DNA of 33,155 nt from Nocardioides zhouii (GCF_004137345.1 NZ_SDWV01000034.1:1-33155); one strand, 5' to 3'; counted from the first letter of the stretch, positions 14,223 through 24,432 are shown. Numbers and translations are program-made. The notes: generated from the sequence alone by a model not told the origin.

Positions 14223-14804
14223 TCAGGGCGCGAGCAGCTTCTTCATCGTGGCGATCTCGGTCGTCTGTGCAGCCTTGATCGACTTCGCGAGAGCGACGGC
14301 ATCGGGGTCCTTGCCGTCGGCGATTTCGGTGTCGGACATCTGCACGGCGCCTTCGTGGTGGGCGATCATCGACTCGAGCCACATCTGGTCGAAGGTGTCG
14401 CCGGTCGCGGCGCCAAGGTCGCTCATGGCCTGGTCCGACATCATCCCCGGCATGCTGTCGCTGCTTCCCGAGTCCATGCCGTCCATGCCACCCATTGACT
14501 CGTCCGGGACGTCCTCGCCCCAGCCCTTCAGCCATCCGCTCATGGTCTCGATCTCGGGGCCTTGGGCGGCCTTGATCTCCTCGGCCAGGGTCCTCACGGC
14601 GGGCAAGGACGCTTGGGTCTGAGCCATCTCGGCCATCTGCACGGCCTGCAGGTGATGAGGAATCATGTCAGTGGCGAAGGTGACGTCTTGCTGGTTGTGA
14701 CTGACTGAGCCGCCGCTGGAGCTATCGGCGCCGTTGCTGCCGCAGCCAGCTAGGGCGAGCGTGAGTGCGACGATGAGCGTGGTCAGGCTGAGCGCCTTCT
14801 TCAT
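14223..14804 (-). CDS. DUF305 lipoprotein
   Basis: The 193-aa product starts with a lipoprotein signal, LTTLIVALTLALAGC (C21). Two ferritin-like helical repeats follow, marked by DMIPHHLQAVQMAEMA (about 46-61) and SMIAHHEGAVQMSDTEI (about 141-157). The HHxxAVxM motifs are the conserved DUF305 feature. Between them is a Met/Asp/Ser-rich linker (ESMGGMDGMDSGSSDSMPGMM). DUF305 proteins are secreted, common beside copper oxidases, and thought to bind copper, though function is not settled. AGGAGAAACCCC precedes the ATG at 14804. A well-matched RR operator lies 131 bp upstream. It probably forms the first gene of a minus-strand copper unit with the oxidase. Confidence 0.92.
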   Translation of the reverse strand: MKKALSLTTLIVALTLALAGCGSNGADSSSGGSVSHNQQDVTFATDMIPHHLQAVQMAEMAQTQASLPAVRTLAEEIKAAQGPEIETMSGWLKGWGEDVPDESMGGMDGMDSGSSDSMPGMMSDQAMSDLGAATGDTFDQMWLESMIAHHEGAVQMSDTEIADGKDPDAVALAKSIKAAQTTEIATMKKLLAP

Positions 14805-14934
14805 GGGGTTTCTCCTGCTGAGTGGTCGAATCGGCGTGGGACGAGAGGGTCTCGCCGCTTTCTGGCCAGCGCGCGTCAGACTGAGCGCATCATTCGGACG
14901 AGCCTGACGCGCCTGGTCTGGGTGTCCGGCGGAG

Positions 14935-14956
14935 ATCTTGTGAAGATTCGCTGAAG
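14935..14956 (-). promoter_or_regulatory. response-regulator operator, copy 3 (CTTCAGCGAAT, CTTCACAAGAT)
   Basis: Minus-strand 11-bp direct repeats sit in the spacer between the kinase stop and the DUF305 start, oriented toward DUF305. The match to copies 1 and 4 is 9 of 11 in the first repeat. Confidence 0.7.
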
Positions 14957-14989
14957 ACCGGCACCCGGCAGGCCCGGGTAGCCGGATGG

Positions 14990-16102
14990 CTACCGGTCGG
15001 CCGGGGACAGCCGCACGGTGAACGTCGCGCCGCGTCCGGGTCCAGGACTGAGCGCAGTGAGGGTGCCGCCATGTGCTTCCACAAGTGCCTTGCTGATGCT
15101 CAGCCCGATTCCCGAGCCGCCGCGGTTGCGATCCCGGGCTGTGTCGACCCGGTAGAACCGGTCGAAGACATGGGCCAAGTGCTCGGGTGCGATGCCTTCT
15201 CCAGAGTCGGCGATGACGAACTCGACCCATCGGTCGTGGCGGCGGCAGCTCAGCGTGACGCTGCCCCCGGACGGGGTGTGACGCAGGGCGTTGTCGAGCA
15301 GGTTGCTCAGGACCTGACCGATGCGGTCGGGATCCGCCGACACCGGGTCGTTGGCGCTCAGGTGCGTGTCGAGGTGGACGCTCTTCGCCGTGAAGCGATC
15401 TCGGGCACCCTCTGATGCTGCCGAGACCAAGGCGCTTGCCTCGACGGCTTGCCGATGGATGTCGAGGGCGCCCTCTTCTGCCTGGGAGACCGCTGCGATG
15501 TCTTCCGCGAGCCGGCCGAGTCTGCTGGTGCTGAGGCGGATCACGGTGAGGGTGTCCTCATCGAGGCTGCGCACCCCGTCCTCGACGGCCTCCAGATGTG
15601 CCTCAACCGTCGCCAGAGGGGTCCGCATCTCGTGGGCGAGGTCGGCAAGCATCCGCCGCCGGATCGCCTCGACGTTCCCGAGCCGCTGGGCCAGCGAGTT
15701 GTAGCTCTCGGCGAGCGTGGCGAACTCGACTCCGAGACCCGGGTCGGCAACCCGATCGTCATAGCGTCCGGCAGCGACCTCGGAGGCCGCCGAGGCCACC
15801 TGACCGATCGAGCGCTTTACGCGGCCGGTGAAGTACCAGGTCACTGCCAAAGCGGTGATGGTTGCGGCCAGGAGCGCGACCGAGATCGAGATCAGAAGCG
15901 CGGACCTGAAGGCCTCCTCGACGTGCTGGCCCTCGGCTGACGTGTGCGAGACGCCCGCCCGGTGCAAGTGATCACGGAAGATGCTCGGCCCCACGAACGA
16001 CGCGACGACCCACGTCGTCACCGCACCGGCGACAAGCACCAAGGCTTGCGCCGAGAGGAGCCGCGAAGCGAAACCCCACCGCACTCGGCCTTGGACGCTC
16101 AC
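14990..16102 (-). CDS. sensor histidine kinase of a two-component system
   Basis: The 370-aa membrane kinase has TM1 (about 14-37), a short external loop of about 30 residues (DHLHRAGVSHTSAEGQHVEE), and TM2 (about 67-90). These are followed by HAMP (91-143), HisKA with the phospho-acceptor H157 in LADLAHEMRTPL, and an HATPase domain with N-box (LSNLLDNALRHTP), G1 (DSGEGIAPEH) and G2 (GGSGIGLSISKALV). The external loop contains four His in a short span, which could bind metal. It starts with GTG overlapping the regulator stop as GTGA, so the two are co-translated. Gene context (oxidase, DUF305, Met-rich proteins) suggests copper sensing in the CopS/CusS manner; that is inference. Confidence 0.92.
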   Translation of the reverse strand: MSVQGRVRWGFASRLLSAQALVLVAGAVTTWVVASFVGPSIFRDHLHRAGVSHTSAEGQHVEEAFRSALLISISVALLAATITALAVTWYFTGRVKRSIGQVASAASEVAAGRYDDRVADPGLGVEFATLAESYNSLAQRLGNVEAIRRRMLADLAHEMRTPLATVEAHLEAVEDGVRSLDEDTLTVIRLSTSRLGRLAEDIAAVSQAEEGALDIHRQAVEASALVSAASEGARDRFTAKSVHLDTHLSANDPVSADPDRIGQVLSNLLDNALRHTPSGGSVTLSCRRHDRWVEFVIADSGEGIAPEHLAHVFDRFYRVDTARDRNRGGSGIGLSISKALVEAHGGTLTALSPGPGRGATFTVRLSPADR

Positions 16103-16887
16103 TGGCCAGTTCCCATCCGATAGCCGACGCCGCGCACCGTGCGGACGTACAAGCTGTCCGCCGCGTCGTCGCCCAGCTTGCGGCGCAGGTGGCCGACATG
16201 GACGTCGACCAAGTGCTCGTCCCCGACCCAGGACGGGCCCCAGACATCGTCGATGAGCTGGCGCCGGCTAAAGGCCATCCGGGGCCGAGCCGACAATGCA
16301 GCCAGCAGGTCGAACTCGGTCCGGGTGAGAGCCACGGGTACGCCGTCGAGCCAGACGTCCCGCCCGTCCGTATCGATGCTCAAGGCGCCAAACGTCCGCA
16401 CCTCGGCCAGGGGGTCACCCGGGCCGCCGAGCTCTCGTGACTGTCTCGGACGGCGCAGCATCGCCTGCACCCGCGCCATCAGTACGCGGGGACTGAACGG
16501 CTTGGTCAGGTAGTCGTCGGCGCCGACAGAAAGTCCGATCAGGGTGTCGATCTCGTCGCTGCGCGCGGTCAGCATCACCACATACGCATCCGAGAAGGTC
16601 CGAATCTGACGACAGACCTCGACTCCATCCAGGCCCGGCAACCCCAGGTCGAGGACGACGACGTCGGGATCGACCTCGCGGGCAAGCGCCACCGCCTGTA
16701 GGCCGTCGTGGCTGATGGAGGCCTCGAAGCCGTCGCGCTCGAAGTAGCTACCGATCAGGTTCGCCAACGAAGTCTCGTCCTCCACCACCAAGGCCCGCAT
16801 GCCTGATGACGGCCGCTGTGGCGGCGCCGTCGCCTCAGCCGCCTGGGCCTGCGGCTCGGGATGGCTGAGGTCCGACATGGCCTTCAT
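16099..16887 (-). CDS. OmpR/PhoB-family response regulator
   Basis: The 262-aa protein has a receiver domain (about 31-145): acidic pair E36/D37, phosphorylated D80 (VVVLDLGLPGLDG), and the LTKPFSP lysine. A linker and a winged-helix DNA-binding domain (about 165-258, ending VRTVRGVGYRMG) follow. The first 29 residues are a Gln/Ala/Pro-rich extension; a start at 16800 (MRALVVEDE) would remove it and give a more typical length. The kinase gene overlaps its end. It is divergent from the SHOCT gene, and the shared spacer holds an operator copy, so autoregulation is likely. The four direct-repeat sites in this region are its probable targets. Confidence 0.93.
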   Translation of the reverse strand: MKAMSDLSHPEPQAQAAEATAPPQRPSSGMRALVVEDETSLANLIGSYFERDGFEASISHDGLQAVALAREVDPDVVVLDLGLPGLDGVEVCRQIRTFSDAYVVMLTARSDEIDTLIGLSVGADDYLTKPFSPRVLMARVQAMLRRPRQSRELGGPGDPLAEVRTFGALSIDTDGRDVWLDGVPVALTRTEFDLLAALSARPRMAFSRRQLIDDVWGPSWVGDEHLVDVHVGHLRRKLGDDAADSLYVRTVRGVGYRMGTGQ

Positions 16888-16939
16888 GGTGCCAGCCGAG
16901 AGCGGCCTCGATCACGCCCTGCACGCCAGTGGACCACAT

Positions 16940-16961
16940 CTTCAGTGAACCTTCACAGAAC
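16940..16961 (+). promoter_or_regulatory. response-regulator operator, copy 4 (CTTCAGTGAAC, CTTCACAGAAC)
   Basis: The best-formed copy: two 11-bp repeats differing at only two positions. It lies in the 140-bp divergent spacer between the response regulator (minus) and the SHOCT gene (plus), 67 bp upstream of the latter, so one site can control both. Confidence 0.78.
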
Positions 16962-17027
16962 CACGACCAGTCAGCCGTCGTCCGGGGAGCACAGTGGAGA
17001 CAACGAACAACCAAGGAGCTGAGCACC

Positions 17028-17300
17028 ATGATGGGTTGGTACAACAACGGAGGCATGGACACCGGGAACTGGATCGCCATGATCCTGATGATGAGCCTCT
17101 TCTGGGGCGCCGTGATCTTCGCCGGCATCATGATCTTTCGAGGCACCACCAACAGCCGCGGCGACCGCAACAGCGCGCCGACCAACCAGACGGCTCACCG
17201 TGACCCGATGGACATCCTCAACGAGCGGTTCGCCCGCGGCGAGCTCGAGAACGAGGAGTACGAAGCCCGCAAGGCCGTCCTGCTCGGCACCAAACGCTGA
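17028..17300 (+). CDS. SHOCT-domain membrane protein
   Basis: The 90-aa protein begins MMGWYNNGGMD, has one membrane helix (about 20-42, IAMILMMSLFWGAVIFAGIMIF), a polar linker, and ends in a SHOCT domain (DPMDILNERFARGELENEEYEARKAVLLG). SHOCT domains are short C-terminal oligomerisation modules. AAGGAG lies 9 nt before the ATG at 17028; the next codon is also ATG. It is driven from the divergent promoter with RR operator copy 4 and is followed 89 bp later by a small exported protein. Proteins of this layout are frequent in actinobacterial copper clusters; the molecular role is unknown. Confidence 0.88.
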   Translation: MMGWYNNGGMDTGNWIAMILMMSLFWGAVIFAGIMIFRGTTNSRGDRNSAPTNQTAHRDPMDILNERFARGELENEEYEARKAVLLGTKR

Positions 17301-17389
17301 GCCGACGACGTTCTGGCGGCATGAAGTCGCGAGCGAACCTCGACGAGAGCAGGCAGTCGGCCTCTCTCGGATATCGAAGGACATCAGAC

Positions 17390-17587
17390 ATGACCAAGAC
17401 CACCCTCGTCGCACTTCCGTTCGCAATCGGCCTGCTCATCGCTCTGCCGGGCGCCGCACAGGCGGACCCAGGCCCGGGAAACTTCGGCCAACACGTATCC
17501 ACGTGTGCGCAGACCACGGGACTGAACGGCGACCACAATCCCGGAATGCATCACGGAGCCAGCGGCTGGGACGGCATGCCCTGCTGA
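17390..17587 (+). CDS. small exported protein (65 aa), probable copper-locus component
   Basis: A clear Sec signal peptide (KTTLVALPFAIGLLIALPGAAQA, cleavage after residue 25) leaves a mature peptide of about 40 residues, DPGPGNFGQHVSTC...GMPC. It contains two Cys, four His and Met in a Gly/Asn-rich background (NPGMHHGASGWDGMPC), suited to metal binding outside the cell or to a disulfide-closed loop. The start at 17390 is supported by the signal peptide and an AAGGAC sequence upstream. It is co-directional with the SHOCT gene and may share its regulated promoter. I recognise no family. Confidence 0.72.
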   Translation: MTKTTLVALPFAIGLLIALPGAAQADPGPGNFGQHVSTCAQTTGLNGDHNPGMHHGASGWDGMPC

Positions 17588-18078
17588 GCAGCATCCCCGC
17601 GGCTCACCTTCGGCCTGACACACCAGTCAACGACGGGTCGGAAGCGCACCAGCCGTGCACGTATACAAAGCCGTCGCTGCCTGTCTGAGTCGAGCGAGCC
17701 TAGCCCGCGCGGCTCGGTGCGGCGCCGGCGGTCGTCCTGACCAGTACCTCGGGGGCCCGCGCCCGCCGCGAGGTCTGACGTTGCTGTCGTTTGCGCCTAT
17801 CGGCGCTCGCCGGCACGAGGGCTCGGATTGGGCTCGGTTAGATTCGCAACCGTGCGCAACGGAGTACCGACGTCTTCAGGCGACGAAATCAGCATCTCCG
17901 CAGGTCAAAGGCGACTTCGGGCCGATGGACGCAGCCGGCCGCAAGGGATCGCGGCCACGCTCAGCCGCTTCGACCTGTTCCCGATGACTCATCACGTGGA
18001 ATGCGTCGCGCTGCTCGAGCCGCACCGCTGACGCGACCGGGGTTGTCTCCTCTCGCGTACGCGCGGGAGGGTGGCGCC
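17588..18078. other. gene-poor junction region
   Basis: About 490 bp between the copper cluster and the next convincing gene hold no intact gene. The right part contains the 3' remnant of an RNA methyltransferase gene (17960-18031). An inverted repeat GGCCGC-N8-GCGGCC lies at 17937-17956, right at the left end of the remnant. The stretch before that (17640-17850) has no recognisable coding or RNA signal. It is the likely junction between accessory DNA and backbone. Confidence 0.55.
17960..18031 (+). pseudogene. 3' remnant of a TrmA/RlmC/RlmD-family RNA methyltransferase gene
   Basis: The last 23 codons of an open frame read LSRFDLFPMTHHVECVALLEPHR and stop. This is the C-terminal signature of class I SAM-dependent RNA uracil-C5 methyltransferases (COG2265), where the final strand reads FDxFPxTxHVExVALL. 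The upstream residues in this frame (SSGDEISISAGQRRLRADGRS) bear no resemblance to the family, so nearly the whole gene is missing. The remnant immediately precedes backbone-like genes, which suggests that an insertion or deletion removed the body of the gene. The identification rests on one motif. Confidence 0.62.
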
Positions 18079-18441
18079 ATGGCCACCTACGCCGTCAACC
18101 GCGACGCCGTCGCCCATGCCCGCAGGCTGATCGACGCGAAGCAGTACGTCCTCGACAGCGACTGGGGTGACGTGCAGCCGGACGCCGAGGCGCAGAACGC
18201 CTACCTCGGGAAGCACCCGTGGGCCGACTACGGCGCATGGCACCTCGGGTTGACCGAGGGGGCCAACGACGAGACGAAGGCCCGGCACGCGTTCGGCTAC
18301 GGCGACTTCCGGCGGGTGCACCGCAGCGGCCTGATCGCGTGCGTCTACCGGGCCTCCGAGTGGCGACACAAGAAGGTGGAGCTCGCAGCGCACGAGCTGC
18401 TCCAGCGGCTGGACGAGGTCGCGGGGATCGGCCGGGACTAG
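18079..18441 (+). CDS. conserved actinobacterial hypothetical protein (120 aa)
   Basis: The protein begins MATYAVNRDAVAHARRLIDAKQYVLDSDWG and continues with YGAWHLGLTEGANDETKARHAFGYGDFRRVHRSGLIACVYRASEWRHKKVELAAHELLQRLD. It is soluble, mixed helical, with no signal or membrane segment. I recall close relatives in many actinobacteria but no assigned function. The start at 18079 is chosen because GGGAGG lies upstream and the product begins at the family N-terminus; the longer frame adds low-complexity Arg/Ala. Its stop shares a CTAG with the stop of the convergent kinase-like gene. Confidence 0.82.
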   Translation: MATYAVNRDAVAHARRLIDAKQYVLDSDWGDVQPDAEAQNAYLGKHPWADYGAWHLGLTEGANDETKARHAFGYGDFRRVHRSGLIACVYRASEWRHKKVELAAHELLQRLDEVAGIGRD

Positions 18442-18971
18442 CGCCCTGCGGCTTGCGCGATGCCCCGCAGGGCATCGTCGCGATCGGTCGCGTCGACCAC
18501 CGACCAGCCGTGCTCCTCCGCCAGGTCGAGAAGCTGCTGGCGTCCCTCGAGTACCAGCGCATCGCCCCCGCGCTCCTCGATGATCCGCGAGATCACCGCG
18601 GTGACGGGTGTCTCCGTGCGGTGGTGCAGCCGATCGAGGAGTACGTCGGGCGCCACGTCGAGGACGACACCGGCGTACGTCGCTCCCGCGTCGGCGGCCG
18701 CCTGCTCGAACCGGTCGACCTGGGCGGGGGTGACGATGAGCTGGGGGAGCACCACGTCGCGACCGGAGGACAGGTAGGCGGTGATCAGCGCCAGTGCAGA
18801 GGCGCGTACGGCCTCGCCGGTGCCGACGAAGTCGTCGGCCCAGCCCGACACCCAGGAGCGCAGGTCGTCGATGTCGCAGACCAGCGTGCCGGGGTGTCGT
18901 TCGGCGTGGAGCCGCGCCAGCGTGGACTTGCCGACGCCCGAGGGACCGTTGAGATGCAGGAGTGTGGGCAC
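18438..18971 (-). CDS. P-loop kinase-like NTPase (AAA_33 type)
   Basis: The 177-aa protein is a small cytosolic P-loop protein. Walker A is GPSGVGKST (residues 9-17), DIDD (about 33-36) is in the Walker-B/substrate position, and a lid segment with HHRTETP follows DVLLDRL. This layout fits AAA_33/zeta-toxin-like or nucleoside/antibiotic kinase proteins. The substrate is unknown. It converges on the 120-aa gene with overlapping stops (CTAG). Its start is 25 bp from the palindrome upstream of acnA, so that site lies in a divergent promoter region and could also affect this gene. Confidence 0.85.
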   Translation of the reverse strand: MPTLLHLNGPSGVGKSTLARLHAERHPGTLVCDIDDLRSWVSGWADDFVGTGEAVRASALALITAYLSSGRDVVLPQLIVTPAQVDRFEQAAADAGATYAGVVLDVAPDVLLDRLHHRTETPVTAVISRIIEERGGDALVLEGRQQLLDLAEEHGWSVVDATDRDDALRGIAQAAGR

Positions 18972-18995
18972 CGGGAGAGGCTAGACGCCCTGTGA

Positions 18996-19013
18996 TATCT
19001 TGACGTCAAGATA
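18996..19013. promoter_or_regulatory. 18-bp perfect palindrome TATCTTGACGTCAAGATA upstream of acnA
   Basis: A perfect 18-bp palindrome lies between the divergent kinase-like gene and acnA, 97 bp before the acnA start. TTGACG within it (19000-19005) could serve as a -35, so binding would block acnA transcription. The core TCTTG-N4-CAAGA recurs at 24493-24510. The regulator is not encoded recognisably in the window. Confidence 0.75.
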
Positions 19014-19110
19014 CTACGATCCCAGAACTTAGGGTCGCCTGTCTTCCCGCCCCCACCGGGGCGACGGCAAGATGGGCCTGAACCCGCGAACTCCCGAGGA
19101 GATGTGGCTG

Positions 19111-21801
<2,691 letters not shown>

Positions 21802-21820
21802 CCTCTCGTCGGACCTCCCG

Positions 21821-21882
21821 GTACCTAGGGACGATCTGGTAGGCGGACGCGCCCGTCCACCCACCATTTCGTCCCTAGGTAC
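21821..21882. repeat. 62-bp near-perfect hairpin after acnA
   Basis: GTACCTAGGGACGA (21821-21834) is perfectly inverted at 21869-21882. Inside, 12-bp arms (GGTAGGCGGACG and CGTCCACCCACC) pair with one mismatch and one G-U pair around a CGCC loop. There is no T-tract. It could end acnA transcription or be a REP/MITE-like repeat; its end-to-end symmetry is greater than a normal terminator needs. Confidence 0.7.
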
Positions 21883-21973
21883 AGCGGAAAAGATCGGCCG
21901 AGGACCCCTCCGAATCGCGGCGACGCAGCGTATGGACATGTGACGCTGTCCTGCACACGGAGGGGTCCCGCTC

Positions 21974-22873
21974 ATGTCCGCACCACCCAGCGAGGTCGTC
22001 GACCGGCTCGAACGCCTGGCCGACCACGCTCCGCGATCCACGGTCGACCCCGACGTGTTGTGGGGACGTGGGCGACGACGGCAGGGGCGGCGATGGCTGG
22101 CCGTCGTCGTGTGCGCAGCGGTCGTCTCCGGCCTCGGTGCCACCGCGATCCCTCCTCTGGTCCGACTGCTCGACCCGCCGGTGGCCACGCAGCCTCAGGG
22201 CGACCGCCAAGTCCTGCCCGACCTGATCAGACGGCCGGGACAGTGGGAGCCCGCCTTCGAGAAGGCGCCGGGACCTCTGTCGGTCGTCGGTTTCGGCACC
22301 CGTGCCGGAGTCAGCCCTGATCGCGCCAGCTTGTGGGGCGCCTCCGCGGAGACCGGCGAGACGCGCTTCCTCGACCTGCCGGGCGTCACGGGAGGTCTGC
22401 TCGCTGCCAGGCTGTCGCACGACGGCACCCGGCTGGCGTACCTGTACTCCGACGAGTCGGCTGAGACAGCGATGGACGATGAGACGCCCTCGGTCACCGG
22501 CGTCGCGGTCGTCGACCTCGTGACAGGGGTCGAGAGGCGCTGGGACGCCCGTACTGTGAGCAGGGCCTGGGTGTGGCGCCGCCGACGGTGGCGGGAGGAG
22601 ACGGCCGACGTCCTCCCGGAGTCGCTCGCCGATGCCCCGGACCACGACGAGCTGGTGGCCGTCCGCTCCGCACTCGCCGGACTGGCGCCGCGGCGGCGCC
22701 CGGTGCTGGTGCTGCGCTACTACGAGGGACTCAGCGAGGCCGAGATCGCCCAGCACGTCTCGATCTCGCCGGGCACGGTCAAGTCGCATGCGCGCGACGG
22801 CCTCGCGCGGATGCGGACGGTGCTGCCCCGCGACGACGGGCCGTGGGACGCCGTACGCCCGGCGTTGTCGTGA
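21974..22873 (+). CDS. chimera: membrane-anchored N-terminus fused to sigma-70 region 4
   Basis: The frame (299 aa) joins two unrelated parts. Residues 1-190 begin MSAPPSEVVDRLERLADHAPRS, then an Arg-rich stretch, a membrane helix (about 41-60) and the start of a propeller-like external domain (FGTRAGVSPDRASLW, LSHDGTRLAYLYS), which is cut short. From about residue 195, RAWVWRRRRWREETADVLPES leads into a complete sigma region 4 of the SigE/ECF type (LVAVRSALAGLAPRRRPVLVLRYYEGLSEAEIAQHVSISPGTVKSHARDGLARM). In related genomes the sigma factor gene normally precedes the membrane protein gene; here the order is reversed in one frame and region 2 is missing. GGAGG precedes the ATG. It is probably a deletion product, and function is doubtful. 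Confidence 0.75.
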   Translation: MSAPPSEVVDRLERLADHAPRSTVDPDVLWGRGRRRQGRRWLAVVVCAAVVSGLGATAIPPLVRLLDPPVATQPQGDRQVLPDLIRRPGQWEPAFEKAPGPLSVVGFGTRAGVSPDRASLWGASAETGETRFLDLPGVTGGLLAARLSHDGTRLAYLYSDESAETAMDDETPSVTGVAVVDLVTGVERRWDARTVSRAWVWRRRRWREETADVLPESLADAPDHDELVAVRSALAGLAPRRRPVLVLRYYEGLSEAEIAQHVSISPGTVKSHARDGLARMRTVLPRDDGPWDAVRPALS

Positions 22874-22890
22874 CTCAGTAGCCTGACGCG

Positions 22891-23574
22891 GTGAGCGACG
22901 CCGAGCCCCCGATCGACTCCGCGCCGGCCGAGGCGACGGATGAGACGTACGACGAGACGTACGCCGAGCCGCCGGTCGTCGAGGAGCAGCGCTCGAGCCG
23001 GTCGCCGCTCGTCCTGGCCACCGTGGGCGCGGTCCTCGTGCTCGGCGCGGCCCTGGCGGCCCCCTTGGTCGACCAGGCCCTCCGCGGCGAGGAGCAGGTG
23101 CAGCGCGCGCTCGACCTCACCCTCGTCGAGACGTGGGAGATCACCGACCGGGCGCACACCACGGACGACGTGACCTACGACCAGACGCCGCCCGCCGGTG
23201 GCGAGCACGCTCCGATCTGGCTGGCCTGCGGCGTGTACGACGAGCCGGTGCGCGACGAGAACGCGGTCCACGACCTCGAGCACGGCACGGTGTGGATCAC
23301 CCACGACCCCGCCCTGTCGGCGGACGACGTCGAGGCTCTGGCGGCCGAGCTTCCCGACAACGGGATCATGTCTCCGCGGGAGGGCCTGCCCTCACCCGTC
23401 GTGGTCACCGTGTGGGGTGCGCAGCTCCAGCTCGACAGCGCCGACGACAAGAGGCTCGGCCTCTTCCTCGAGGAGTACGGCGACGGGCACACGGCCCCGG
23501 AGTTCGGCGTCACCTGCGAGGGCGGCACGCCCGATCCCACCGGAGCGCTGCCGGAAGAAGGCGTGAACGCCTGA
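22891..23574 (+). CDS. DUF3105 membrane-anchored protein
   Basis: The 227-aa protein has an acidic cytosolic N-terminus (1-36, with the repeat TYDETYAEPP), one membrane helix (about 40-60) and an external DUF3105 domain. Its hallmarks are VTYDQTPPAGGEHAPIWLACGVYDEPVRDENAVHDLEHGTVWITHDP. Conserved His residues (GEHAP, VHDLEHG) and two Cys (ACGVY, TCEGG) suggest metal or haem binding, but the family function is unknown. The GTG start lies 15 bp after the sigma chimera, so the two may be co-transcribed. A short hairpin follows the stop. Confidence 0.9.
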   Translation: MSDAEPPIDSAPAEATDETYDETYAEPPVVEEQRSSRSPLVLATVGAVLVLGAALAAPLVDQALRGEEQVQRALDLTLVETWEITDRAHTTDDVTYDQTPPAGGEHAPIWLACGVYDEPVRDENAVHDLEHGTVWITHDPALSADDVEALAAELPDNGIMSPREGLPSPVVVTVWGAQLQLDSADDKRLGLFLEEYGDGHTAPEFGVTCEGGTPDPTGALPEEGVNA

Positions 23575-23577
23575 TCC

Positions 23578-23595
23578 CCCGGCAGCGAAGCCGGG
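23578..23595. terminator. short hairpin between convergent genes
   Basis: CCCGGC (23578-23583) and GCCGGG (23590-23595) form a 6-bp stem with a 6-nt loop exactly between the stops of the DUF3105 gene and the convergent hydrolase. No T-run follows on either side, so it may be a weak bidirectional terminator. Confidence 0.45.
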
Positions 23596-24432
23596 TCAGC
23601 GCTGCAGGAAGGTGAGCAGCGCCCGGTTGAACTCGTCGGCGTGGCTCACGTTGAAGCCGTGCGGCGCGTCCTGGACGACGACCAGCTCGGAGCCGGCGAT
23701 CGCCTCGTGTGTGCGCTTGCCCGAGCCCTCGAAGGGGACCGTCGCGTCACTGTCGCCGTGGATGACGAGCGTCGGCACGGTGACCTTGGTGAGGTCGTCG
23801 CGGAAGTCCGTCGTGCCGAAGGCCTCCATGCAACCCAGGGCGGCGGTCTGGTCGCTCTGGTGCGCCATCGCGATCGCCTCCTGGCGCTGCTCCTCGGTGA
23901 CCTTGAGCTCGCCGTTGGCCGAGAAGAAGTCCTTCGTGAACCCGTCGAAGAACGTCGTGCGGTCGGCCTCGAGGCCCTCGGTCATCTCCTGGGCGGCGTC
24001 CTCCGTGAGGGGACCGTCCGGGTTGTCGTCGGACGTGAGCAGGTACGGCGGGACCGCGGCTGCGAAGACGACCGAGTGCAGCCGGTCCTGGCCGTGGCGC
24101 GAGATGTAGCGGGCAACCTCGCCGCCACCCATCGAGAAGCCCACCAGGGTCACGTCGGTGAGGTCGAGCTCGGACAGGACGCCGTCGAGGTCGTCGGCGA
24201 GCGTGTCGTAGTCGTAGCCCTTGGACGGCTTGTCGCTACGGCCGAAGCCGCGGCGGTCGTAGGCGACGACGCGGTAGCCGGCTGCGCTCAGCGGACCGAC
24301 CTGCTCGCTCCACGACTCGCCGGACAGCGGCCAGCCGTGGATCAGCACGACGGGGCGACCGGTGCCGCCCGAGTCCTCGACATGGACCTTGGTGGAGCTG
24401 AGGAGTCCGGAGCTTGCGGTGACCTCTGTCAC
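23596..24432 (-). CDS. alpha/beta hydrolase, non-haem chloroperoxidase/esterase type
   Basis: The 278-aa cytosolic enzyme has the oxyanion motif VVLIHGWPLSG (about 28-38) and the nucleophile elbow GFSMGGGE. The acid is in VIHGDSDATVPFE, and the catalytic His in DAPHGFNVSH near the C-terminus. Sequence style matches the chloroperoxidase/arylesterase group (YDRRGFGRSDKP, LVGFSMGGGEVARYI), enzymes that hydrolyse small esters and can form peracids. The GTG at 24432 follows GGAAGGA by 7 nt; the longer upstream frame would run over the palindromic operator and is rejected. The operator 61 bp upstream probably controls it. Confidence 0.92.
   Translation of the reverse strand: MTEVTASSGLLSSTKVHVEDSGGTGRPVVLIHGWPLSGESWSEQVGPLSAAGYRVVAYDRRGFGRSDKPSKGYDYDTLADDLDGVLSELDLTDVTLVGFSMGGGEVARYISRHGQDRLHSVVFAAAVPPYLLTSDDNPDGPLTEDAAQEMTEGLEADRTTFFDGFTKDFFSANGELKVTEEQRQEAIAMAHQSDQTAALGCMEAFGTTDFRDDLTKVTVPTLVIHGDSDATVPFEGSGKRTHEAIAGSELVVVQDAPHGFNVSHADEFNRALLTFLQR

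Noticed and set aside
17655..17987. 110-aa plus-strand frame in the junction region
   Set aside because: The frame is Arg/Ala-rich without motif or ribosome-binding site and competes with the methyltransferase remnant in another frame.
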